Shown: positions 56,769 to 63,739 of the stretch, one piece after another
Position numbering within the stretch: the first letter of the stretch is position 1
Layout: each line of letters begins with the position of its first letter
Origin: Acinetobacter venetianus RAG-1 = CIP 110063
Lineage (GTDB): Bacteria; Pseudomonadota; Gammaproteobacteria; Pseudomonadales; Moraxellaceae
Direction: 5' to 3'
Assembly: GCF_000368585.1 (NCBI RefSeq)
Contig: NZ_KB849558.1
Coordinates: 442,625-506,624 of the forward strand
DNA length: 64,000 bases
Position numbers and translations under genes: made by a program
Notes under the pieces: generated by a model
Database searches by the model: none
What the model saw: the letters and a program-made list of their open reading frames with translations, nothing else
Told to the model about the DNA's origin: nothing

Positions 56769-57212
56769 ATGTTTAGGATACTATTGTTTTTTATTAGTTT
56801 AGTGGTTTTCAGTTCTGTATGCAGAGCCGATGATTTTTTCGAAAAAAAACCATCTATTTTAATTGTTAAAGAAGATAACTCTCATAATAAGACTGACAGC
56901 AATGAGAGTGTGGATTTTTTTGAGATATCAAATCAACTAAAAACAAAATGGGCAAATCAAAACTATAATTATATGACACAAAGAATTGAAGATGTATTTC
57001 AGACATCCGGTATGAGCGCTTATGATAAAACTCAATATAATGCACAAAATAAAACTTTAAATAATAAGCCTTATTTGAAGCTCATTGAGACTACACCTGA
57101 TAAAGGAGTAATTTCACAAGAAGAGTATCAGCAGCAAATAGAGCAAAGTAGAAAAAAGGAAATAGATGATAGAGATCTACTATACTTATTGGACAAGTAT
57201 TTTCAGAAGTAG
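56769..57212 (+). CDS. Hypothetical secreted protein
   Basis: A 147-residue protein with a signal peptide (MFRILLFFISLVVFSSVCRA). The mature part is very polar, with Asp, Lys, Asn and Gln, and its last third is helical and coiled-coil-like (ISQEEYQQQIEQSRKKEIDDRDLL). No family was recognised. The ribosome site is weak. It is closed by a UUCG hairpin. Confidence 0.6.
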   Translation: MFRILLFFISLVVFSSVCRADDFFEKKPSILIVKEDNSHNKTDSNESVDFFEISNQLKTKWANQNYNYMTQRIEDVFQTSGMSAYDKTQYNAQNKTLNNKPYLKLIETTPDKGVISQEEYQQQIEQSRKKEIDDRDLLYLLDKYFQK

Positions 57213-57275
57213 GTTATCATCAGCTAACAGAACAACAATAAAATAGTTTATTGAAATTGATTGTCAAAAATACGC

Positions 57276-57296
57276 CCACTTCGGTGGTTTTTTTTA
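57276..57296 (+). terminator. Terminator with a UUCG tetraloop
   Basis: CCAC (57276-57279), the loop TTCG and GTGG (57284-57287) are followed by an eight-T run, 60 nt after the secreted-protein gene. Confidence 0.75.
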
Positions 57297-57321
57297 TGCC
57301 TGAAGATTGAGGTGAAACAGA

Positions 57322-57684
57322 ATGAGCAGACCTTGCAGAGAGTTTGGATGTCCAAACCTAGTCAAATCAAGAAGCCAAAAAGGCTTCTATGATGATCATG
57401 CAGATAAGCGCAGTAATTGGAACAAACGACCTCAACGATCAGGCTCAACCACAGAGCGGGGCTATGGACATGCATGGCGCAAGCTTAGAGAACAAGTGCT
57501 TAAAAGAGATAATTATCTTTGCGTAAAACACTTCGCAATCGGTGAAGTTGTTATGGCCACTGATCTCGATCATATTGTCTCAAAGGAACAGGGTGGCACA
57601 GATGATATGGACAACCTGCAATCGCTATGCTCGCCGTGTCACCAAGAAAAGACAGCGCGAGAAGACAGCAAAAGCTCGCCGTGA
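57322..57684 (+). CDS. Phage HNH endonuclease
   Basis: A 120-residue HNH nuclease. The core is DLDHIVSKEQGGTDDMDNLQSLCSPCHQEKT, with the catalytic His in DHI, the Asn in DNLQ and the His in CHQEK. One zinc pair, LCSPC, is complete; the other, normally CxxC near residue 72, reads CVKH, so the fourth ligand may be His. In tailed phages this gene stands just before the terminase genes and assists packaging. GAGGTG lies upstream of the ATG. Confidence 0.87.
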   Translation: MSRPCREFGCPNLVKSRSQKGFYDDHADKRSNWNKRPQRSGSTTERGYGHAWRKLREQVLKRDNYLCVKHFAIGEVVMATDLDHIVSKEQGGTDDMDNLQSLCSPCHQEKTAREDSKSSP

Positions 57685-57785
57685 TGGGAGGTAGGATACA
57701 AAAAGTTCAGAAATTTACTCTGAAATGACCGCCCCCTAAGTCACATTTTTACGTGCGCGAAATTAAAAAATCGGGGTATTGACAA

Positions 57786-58100
57786 ATGAGTGGAGTTGCG
57801 ACCGTACCAGGGCGAGGTAGAAAGCCAAAACCTCAAGAGACAAAAAAGACATTAGGGAACAAAGGGAAGCGACCACTTAAAACGAATGTTCCTGAGTACA
57901 TCTCCGTAATGGACCATGCTGCCATGATGTGGCGCTCGATCATTCCTGAGTTGTTAAAGAATAAAGTATTTCGTATTACTGATATGCACAACGTTGAAGC
58001 ATTCTGTATTGCTGATTGTAAGAAATGTAGGGGTAATCACTTTATATGTAAATGGGGTAGCGGTTGGAAATGTAACCCATATAAGTGCGGTATCGGCTAA
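57786..58100 (+). pseudogene. Phage terminase small subunit (P27 type), truncated and fused
   Basis: The first 76 residues match P27-type small terminases (MSGVATVPGRGRKPKP, TLGNKGKRPLKTNVPEY, WRSIIPELLKNKVFRITDMHNVEAFC). The family then continues with a long helical C-terminus. Here the sequence after FCIAD at about 58015 is different and the frame ends at 58100. The downstream DNA encodes a LamG-like C-terminus instead, so this gene lost its 3' part by deletion and cannot start DNA packaging normally. Confidence 0.82.
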
Positions 58101-58234
58101 AACATTTTATTGGGGGGTAACGGTATTTCTACCGATTATTGGAGAGGCATTGTTGATGAGGTAAGAGTGACTATCGGTGTTGCAAGATATACAACCAACT
58201 TCACATCACAAACGAAAGAATATCATGACTTCTA
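58016..58234 (+). pseudogene. C-terminal remnant of a phage LamG-like tail protein
   Basis: Two frames read together give the end of a concanavalin-type (LamG) domain. One frame gives ITLYVNGVAVGNV and SAVSAKTFY. After a one-base shift at the T/G run near 58115, the other gives GGNGISTDYWRGIVDEVRVT and a closing YTTNFTSQTKEYHDF before TAA at 58232-58234. WRGIVDEVRVT followed by GVARYT is a hallmark of the LamG end in phage tail and tip proteins. The gap to the terminase fragment is only a few bases, so the whole head and tail gene block is missing. Confidence 0.72.
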
Positions 58235-58330
58235 ATCCTCCTTTCCTGAGATAAAAGCACTTTAATCTTCAATTTAGTGATAGATCCGTTATAAACTACT
58301 AACATATTGAAAATATTAAGTTTGAATTTT

Positions 58331-59773
58331 ATGAAAAATAAAATAGTAATTCCAATGGTGCTTGGGGGAATTATTTGTATTTATGTACTTTATCTTATGG
58401 GATGGACACCCGTTTACACCCTAGATGATGCATACATAGTACAACATTCGGTTAATAATTTTGTTAACTTTAAAAGCGAGTCAGTGTTTTTAGATTCTGC
58501 AAAAAACTCAGGGCTGACAAGCATTGTGCATGTAGGATTAATTACACTCATTGCTTTTGTTTTTGATACAAATTGGAGTCAATTTTTAATAGCTTCTCTA
58601 AGCTACATATTATTTCTTGTAGCAATCTTTTTATATTCATTTAAGTCGACTAAAAATATAGTCACAAGTTTCTGTCTAACCTTATTAGCAGCTGTTTCTG
58701 GATACGTAATTGAGCAGTTTTTTAATGGGCTTGAAACAGGCTTACTCATCTTTTTAGTCACTATAAGTTTAATTTTGTTTAGAAATGGAGTACCACAGCA
58801 AAAGTTAGCATTTGCATTGTTACCAGTATTGCCATTTGTACGACCTGAATTGTCATTTCTAAGCGCGATAATATGTGTTAGAGCTGCTTTTTTTTATTTT
58901 AAAAACAATCAAAAAAGCGAGTTTTCAAGAGCATTTTTTATCTTAGTGATAGCTTCAGCAATGGTCGCAATTTACGCAATCATTTTGACTGGAAATATAT
59001 TACCTAATACAGCAGGAGCTAAATCATACTTTTTTGCTGAGTCGTGTAAGCAACTAGATGAAAAAATTAGAGTGTTAAATTCTGGTATTGGCAGGTTCTT
59101 GTCAAGCCTGGGAGTTCTTTCACTAGGTTTTATAGCAATTTTGTTTACTCGGTTAAGATTCGTTTTTCTTACATTTATTTCTATTTTTTACATATTGTAT
59201 TTGTTAGAGTTTTCAGGTGGTATTCATCACAATAATTACAGATATCAATACGTTTTTTATGCGTTCGCGATTATAGGGTTAATTGATTTTTTATCATTAA
59301 ATTTAGTTGCTAAATATAGTAAATATCTAAGTTTACTTATGCTAGTTCTAGGTTTGTATAGTGTCCCTAAAAACATTCACAATTTAAATACTTCTATTCA
59401 ATTTACTCAAAATGAAAATTTTACAGTTGGGGAGTGGGTAAAGGAGAATATCAGTAAGAATGATGTAATTTTGATTCATGATGCGGGTTATATCTCGACT
59501 GTAACTAATAGTAAGCTTGTAGATATAGTTGGACTCAAAACATCATATTCAGCCCAAGTAAACAAAGTTACTCGATTAGTAAATTGCGGAAATGATCCAA
59601 GAGCAATCGATGCTATAGCTACCAAATTTAATGCGAAATACTTTGTTGTTTTCGGTATGTGGGACGACATCTTTCAGTTAACAAACTCATTAAAAGTAAT
59701 GGGTTGGAAAGTTGAAGTAGCAGATAAATCTAGAGATGGAGCAGCTTATCGAGTATACAAGATTTCAAAATAA
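58331..59773 (+). CDS. GT-C type membrane glycosyltransferase
   Basis: A 480-residue membrane protein with about ten to eleven hydrophobic segments and a soluble C-terminal domain of about 110 residues. The Asp pair in LDDAYIV at about residues 32-33, after the first membrane segment, plus FFNGLETGLL and FVRPELSFLSAI, match GT-C enzymes that use lipid-linked sugars (DDAYI group). The start is ATG 58331; a TTG at 58307 is possible. Phage-borne transferases of this type often modify host surface glycans. The sugar and acceptor are unknown, and the gene appears intact. Confidence 0.72.
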   Translation: MKNKIVIPMVLGGIICIYVLYLMGWTPVYTLDDAYIVQHSVNNFVNFKSESVFLDSAKNSGLTSIVHVGLITLIAFVFDTNWSQFLIASLSYILFLVAIFLYSFKSTKNIVTSFCLTLLAAVSGYVIEQFFNGLETGLLIFLVTISLILFRNGVPQQKLAFALLPVLPFVRPELSFLSAIICVRAAFFYFKNNQKSEFSRAFFILVIASAMVAIYAIILTGNILPNTAGAKSYFFAESCKQLDEKIRVLNSGIGRFLSSLGVLSLGFIAILFTRLRFVFLTFISIFYILYLLEFSGGIHHNNYRYQYVFYAFAIIGLIDFLSLNLVAKYSKYLSLLMLVLGLYSVPKNIHNLNTSIQFTQNENFTVGEWVKENISKNDVILIHDAGYISTVTNSKLVDIVGLKTSYSAQVNKVTRLVNCGNDPRAIDAIATKFNAKYFVVFGMWDDIFQLTNSLKVMGWKVEVADKSRDGAAYRVYKISK

Positions 59774-59826
59774 CCTTTTTAAAAGTAACCATTTTCCCCG
59801 TATTCGTGGGGAGTATATCTAGAGAA

Positions 59827-59919
59827 ATGAAAATGGCAGAGCGAGTAAGTAGCGGTGTCGGGGTCGCAACTGTAATTCAAGTTTATGGTATGTGGTTCTT
59901 GATAGCTATAGTAGTTTAA
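59827..59919 (+). pseudogene. Short frame resembling the start of a phage holin
   Basis: A 30-codon frame from ATG 59827 gives MKMAERVSSGVGVATVIQ and then a hydrophobic stretch before TAA. The AERVSSGVG opening recalls the start of small phage holins, but the rest of such a protein is missing. It is probably a gene remnant. Confidence 0.35.
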
Positions 59920-59941
59920 ACGTTTTATCGAGAGGCTAAGG

Positions 59942-59976
59942 TTGACATTAATTAGTTTAGCATATACATTGTATAT
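59942..59976 (+). promoter_or_regulatory. Promoter with a perfect 15-bp palindromic operator
   Basis: TTGACA at 59942-59947 is a consensus -35 box, and a TACATT -10 box lies 17 nt further at 59965-59970. Over the -10 box, ATATACA (59962-59968) and TGTATAT (59970-59976) form a perfect inverted repeat around one central T. A second TATACAT follows at 59974-59980. This is well placed to be the autoregulatory site of the ribbon-helix-helix gene that starts 22 nt later. Confidence 0.65.
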
Positions 59977-59998
59977 ACATTTTGGGAATTAAAACGAT

Positions 59999-60193
59999 AT
60001 GGCTGAGTTACCCAAAAAAACTAAGGTGAATAAAAAAGATGGCCAACTCTTAATTCGTATTAATACGGCTGAGCGTGACGAGTTTATTCACCTATGTGAT
60101 AGCTTAGACACAAGTGCAGCTAGAGAATTAAGAAAATACATCCGTAGTTTTATAAAAAAACATCAGTCAACGGATAAACTAACCAAGGAGTAA
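59999..60193 (+). CDS. Ribbon-helix-helix type small regulator (putative)
   Basis: A 64-residue basic protein. The segment GQLLIRINTAERDEFIHLCDSLDTSAARELRKYIRSFIKK fits the ribbon-helix-helix pattern: a short strand (LLIRIN), a first helix (AERDEFIHLCDSL) and a second helix after TSAA. Proteins of this type bind operators as dimers, often in plasmids and phages. It is transcribed from a promoter with a palindromic operator and is followed by a 37-codon lysine-rich gene. Confidence 0.65.
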   Translation: MAELPKKTKVNKKDGQLLIRINTAERDEFIHLCDSLDTSAARELRKYIRSFIKKHQSTDKLTKE

Positions 60194-60197
60194 CATC

Positions 60198-60311
60198 GTG
60201 GCTAAACAAGTTAAATCCCTTAAAAAACAAATTAAAGCGCGCCTAAAGAAAATAGCTAAACATGAAGGCAAATTAGCTAAATTGAAAAAGAAACTTAAAA
60301 ATAAAAAGTAA
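60198..60311 (+). CDS. 37-residue lysine-rich peptide
   Basis: GTG 60198 has AAGGAG at 60185-60190, a spacing of 7 nt. The product is almost half lysine and forms a likely amphipathic helix or coiled coil (VKSLKKQIKARLKKIAKHEG, then KLAKLKKKLKN). It starts 4 nt after the regulator gene and shares its terminator, so the two are probably one operon. The function is not known; a nucleic acid binder or a toxin-like peptide are only possibilities. Confidence 0.6.
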   Translation: MAKQVKSLKKQIKARLKKIAKHEGKLAKLKKKLKNKK

Positions 60312-60340
60312 TCATTTTGATTAAACTCTGATTATAAGAA

Positions 60341-60372
60341 AACCCCTCAAGTTAATTTTTGAGGGGTTTTTA
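60341..60372 (+). terminator. Terminator of the regulator/peptide operon
   Basis: AACCCCTCAA (60341-60350) pairs with TTGAGGGGTT (60359-60368), followed by T's. Confidence 0.9.
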
Positions 60373-60455
60373 GTTTTTACAATAAGCGGTGAATATTTAA
60401 AAAATTGATTTATTTTCGTACTACTGAAAGCGTATTTCCATTCATCTTAATTTTT

Positions 60456-60483
60456 TTACAACTGTACTACTTTTAGTATACTG
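60456..60483 (+). promoter_or_regulatory. Promoter of the first secreted-paralogue gene
   Basis: TTTACA at 60456-60461 and TATACT at 60478-60483 lie 16 nt apart. The -10 box sits in the 8-bp palindrome AGTATACT (60476-60483), which recurs before the second paralogue. Confidence 0.55.
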
Positions 60484-60512
60484 ACCTTTCTATTACAACA
60501 AAGAGTATAAAA

Positions 60513-61326
60513 GTGAAAAAATTAGTTCTAGGATCTTTGATAACAATTGCTGCTACAAGTAATGTATTTGCTGAGTGCAGCTATATTTTAGATGCATCTA
60601 ACAACCAAATTGAGCAAATGCAACCAAATATTTCTCAAAAATTCTTGGAAGTAAATACTCTTAGCCAACAGGTTAACCAACCAATTGGGGTTTTTTGGGA
60701 ATAAATATATTTTTCTTGCAGGCTCTTCACTAGGAACACAAAATTTACTTAATTTTACTCAAAACCCCCAGACAACAGCTTTTGGCGATGTTGCTGTACA
60801 ACAAAATGGTATTTCAGTTTTTGAATATAAATTTAATAATTATCCTGCTCAACTAACAGGAGTTAATAGGCAAGTAATTAAGAGTGGTCTTATTATTTAT
60901 GCTGGTACACAAGATACTGATATTCAAAATATAGTTGTTAATGCCACCTTAGATAATGTAAATGAACCTTCTTATTTGCAAAGCACAAATCTTAATGTGA
61001 GTTTCTATAATTTTAAAACAAATCAAAATGCTAATTATACTTACCCTATATCAATACCATTGCAGAGTAATTTTAAGCTTGGCTTTTATATAAACCAAGA
61101 ATCCAAACAGATTGGATTAAATGTGAATGGTGTAAACAAAGGCTATATATTTGGATTGGAAAAGAAGATTGGTAAAATTTCATTTTTCCCAAGAGCAGAT
61201 ATAGAGGTTCCTCAAAATTCATCAATTATAGGGCAAAATTTAAAAGGAACATTGCTAACAAACAGTGCGGATATTTCTCTGTCGTATCCAGTTGGGGCGA
61301 CAGATATCTGTGGAAATGTAATCTAA
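60513..61326 (+). pseudogene. Secreted-protein paralogue 1, frameshifted
   Basis: Starting at GTG 60513, a signal peptide (LVLGSLITIAATSNVFA) leads to ECSYILDAS. The frame breaks at the six-T run 60691-60696: as written it ends at 60704, but with one T fewer it continues without a break to TAA at 61324-61326, giving about 270 residues. The restored C-terminal half has LGFYINQESKQIGLNVNGVNKGY and ends with DICGNVI, as in the other two copies. It is either a decayed gene or a sequencing error in the homopolymer. The function is unknown. Confidence 0.72.
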
Positions 61327-61364
61327 ATAAGATTTCCCTCTGGAAGTTCTTATATAACGAATTG

Positions 61365-61388
61365 ACCGCCTTTACAGGCGGTTTTTTA
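61365..61388 (+). terminator. Terminator after paralogue 1
   Basis: ACCGCC (61365-61370) pairs with GGCGGT (61377-61382), then a T run. Confidence 0.85.
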
Positions 61389-61400
61389 TTATCTGGAGAA

Positions 61401-61793
61401 ATGAAAATGCATGAGCATTTATCGATCAAAGCACTACCGTGAGTTTTAAAAATCTTTGCTGCAATTGTAGGCGCGATTTTCGCACTTATTTTAAGTGGAG
61501 ATATTGATAAGGAAGGGCGGATCAAGATCAATATTGGTGTTGTGATGAAGTTTGTTTTCAGTGTGGCTATTAGCTTATTTGGAGGGGCTGCATTCATTGA
61601 GTATTTTAACTTAGGTCATTATTCACACATGGCTCAAGGCTTTGTGATGCTTATGTTTGCTGTGTTTGGGATGTTGTGCATTGGTATCTTGTGCATTGGT
61701 ATCTTGTACCAAGCCGTACAATTAATGAAAGGCAAGTCACTTGCAGAAATTATTGTCGAAGTGAAAGAAACGTTTAGCTCAATTTTTAAATAA
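61401..61793 (+). pseudogene. Putative phage holin gene with an in-frame TGA
   Basis: CTGGAG lies 2 nt before ATG 61401. The frame is open for 13 codons, meets TGA at 61440-61442 (after SIKALP) and continues in the same frame to TAA at 61791-61793, about 130 codons in all. It has three hydrophobic segments in the order of a holin-type protein (LKIFAAIVGAIFALIL, KFVFSVAISLFGGAAFI, then a long third). A TGG codon changed to TGA is the simple explanation. A 15-bp tandem duplication lies in the third segment. A shorter product from 61545 (ATG) could exist. Confidence 0.65.
61674..61703 (+). repeat. 15-bp tandem duplication
   Basis: TTGTGCATTGGTATC occurs twice in a row (61674-61688 and 61689-61703), adding five residues (LCIGI) in frame within the third hydrophobic segment of the holin-like gene. 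Confidence 0.9.
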
Positions 61794-61867
61794 ATCAAAG
61801 CTAAGGCGATGTATCATTTCAGAGTATTTTCCTTTTATCCAAATTTTTAAATTACCGTACCGATTTA

Positions 61868-61875
61868 AGTATACT
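61868..61875 (+). promoter_or_regulatory. Promoter element before paralogue 2
   Basis: The palindrome AGTATACT recurs here within TTTAAGTATACTG, followed at a similar distance by TTCTATTA as upstream of paralogue 1. It holds the likely -10 box TATACT at 61870-61875. Confidence 0.5.
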
Positions 61876-61904
61876 GGGTGTTCTATTATAAAAAGGACAT
61901 ATTT

Positions 61905-62738
61905 GTGAAAGAGATTCTTCTAGGAACGATGATTAGTCTGGTAACTATGGGAAGTTCGTATGCAGCTTGTACTTATAATTTAAATGCAACGCAGGCCCAA
62001 GTTGATGCTGCGAATGCTTTAGGAGGTCGTCAGGCTTCTTTAATGCCAACAATTAATGTTACAGAACAAAAAGGTACAGCAGTAATTGGTCACTCTGGTA
62101 ATTCAGTTGATTAAATAGCGACATCTAGTAATTTTATAAGTAATGGTTCGATTAGTTCAACATTAACGGATAAAGCTGTTTTAGGCTCAAATATTGTTGC
62201 AACGGAGTTTGTTTTTGATATTTCTAATATCAAAGATATACCTCTAGGGACAAGTCATGAAATTCAACAACTAGCTGTACAGATATTAGGGGCTTCCAAC
62301 TCAAAAAATGAGTTAAGTTTGGATCTGGCTTATAGCGTGGTAAACAATGATCCAAACTATACAAATGGAGGTTATGTCACTTTAACAGGCGTAACTACCA
62401 AATTAGACTCCACTGGACAGCTAGAAGCTAAAGATTTTGATCGTAAATTAATATCTGTGGCAACACCTAGTGATGGTAAGGTTCGAATAGGTATTTATTT
62501 TAACCAAGTGGCGAAGCAATTAGGCTACATCATTAATGGTACTAATTATGGATATCTGAACATCAATGCTGAAAATGCTTTGAGCAATATCGGTTTCCAA
62601 GCAGTTTCTCAGCCATCTCCAAACACAGCTTCTAAGTTTCTCGGTAAACAGGTTTCAATCCAGATGATCACAGATGCACCAAACATCCAATTTACCTATC
62701 CAACTGGATCAAGTGATATTTGTGGAGTTGGTCTTTAA
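61905..62738 (+). pseudogene. Secreted-protein paralogue 2, in-frame TAA
   Basis: GTG 61905 has AAGGA about 8 nt upstream, as in the other copies. The signal peptide (ILLGTMISLVTMGSSYA) is followed by ACTYNLNAT. TAA at 62112-62114 is codon 70, yet the same frame runs on to TAA at 62736-62738, giving 277 codons in all. The later part keeps RIGIYFNQVAKQLGYIINGTNYGY and the end DICGVGL. A single nonsense change is the best explanation, since the frame after it is fully open. Confidence 0.74.
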
Positions 62739-62760
62739 TCATCAAAGAAGTTTTAAAAAA

Positions 62761-62786
62761 AATACCGCCGAAAGGCGGTATTTATC
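62761..62786 (+). terminator. Terminator with GAAA tetraloop after paralogue 2
   Basis: AATACCGCC (62761-62769) and GGCGGTATT (62774-62782) form a perfect stem around GAAA. The T tract after it is short. Confidence 0.8.
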
Positions 62787-62861
62787 TCCATCTATTTGAT
62801 ATTATAAATATTTTTATAATTTATTTATAGTAAACGTTGAATTATAAGAAAGGATTTAACT

Positions 62862-63653
62862 GTGAAAAATATAATCTTGGGTACAATTATTATCGCATCA
62901 ACAATAGGAAATAGCTTTGCAGCATGTACTTATAATTTGGATGCTAGTACTGCGGAAATTGAGGCATTACCTAGCAACATTCCAACTACAAAGTTTCCAA
63001 CTATTACAAATCAGAAAAGCTCATTTCTGATACCTAGTTTCCCATCCAACTCAAACACATTTCAAATGTATATGGGCACGAGTTCAGATATAGCACAAAA
63101 AATTTTGATCAATAGTGAAAATATTATTGCTGATAAAGGTATTGGTACCACGGGTGAGTATGCTGTTGAATTTTTAATTGATAACTTTATTAAAACTCCT
63201 ATTACAAACGGTAGTTATATTTCAATGGGGTATAGTTTTTTACTTTCAAATACAGATAAAAGTATAAAAGTGGGTACTATAAGTCTGGTCAATGAGCAGG
63301 CAAATGGTATTAATTTAAACGTTTCGCTATCTAAAGAAGATGGAAGTGGTGAAAATTCCTATACATACCCAATTTCTTCAATACCAGCTGCGGGATTAAG
63401 GATAGGGCTTTTTATCAATCAAAATTCTAAACAGATCGGTCTAAATATCAATGGTGTCAATAAAGGCTATATTGACTCTTTTACTACTACGCCAACTAAG
63501 ATAGGTTTTATTGAGTATGGTGTTGCATGGGGCTTTACTGCAGGAGACCCGAATATTGGTAAAACCATTTCAGGTGAACTCATTACAGATAAAAGTAAAA
63601 TTACTCTAAATTATGCAGCCAGTACCAAAGATATTTGTGAAATACCTTTGTAA
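62862..63653 (+). CDS. Secreted-protein paralogue 3, intact
   Basis: The only undamaged copy: 263 residues from GTG 62862, with an AAAGGA site upstream. A signal peptide (NIILGTIIIASTIGNSFA) is followed by ACTYNLDAS. The mature protein has no other membrane segment, few charged clusters and many Asn, Ser and Thr, and looks rich in beta strands. Its Cys are near the mature N-terminus and in the closing DICEIPL, so one disulfide may join the ends. The core LRIGLFINQNSKQIGLNINGVNKGY is shared with the other copies and recalls SPRY/ConA-like strands. The function is unknown. Confidence 0.75.
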   Translation: MKNIILGTIIIASTIGNSFAACTYNLDASTAEIEALPSNIPTTKFPTITNQKSSFLIPSFPSNSNTFQMYMGTSSDIAQKILINSENIIADKGIGTTGEYAVEFLIDNFIKTPITNGSYISMGYSFLLSNTDKSIKVGTISLVNEQANGINLNVSLSKEDGSGENSYTYPISSIPAAGLRIGLFINQNSKQIGLNINGVNKGYIDSFTTTPTKIGFIEYGVAWGFTAGDPNIGKTISGELITDKSKITLNYAASTKDICEIPL

Positions 63654-63695
63654 TTTCGATTAAATTTAAAACAAAACTCTATTTAACAATGATCG

Positions 63696-63722
63696 ACCCA
63701 CTCTTTTGAGTGGGTTTTTTAT
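63696..63722 (+). terminator. Terminator after paralogue 3
   Basis: ACCCACTC (63696-63703) pairs with GAGTGGGT (63708-63715), followed by a T run. Confidence 0.88.
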
Positions 63723-63739
63723 TACCTGGAGAAAAGTGA

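Noticed and set aside
61674-61703. Start of a CRISPR or satellite array
   Set aside because: Only two adjacent 15-bp copies without spacers; it is a simple tandem duplication inside a gene.
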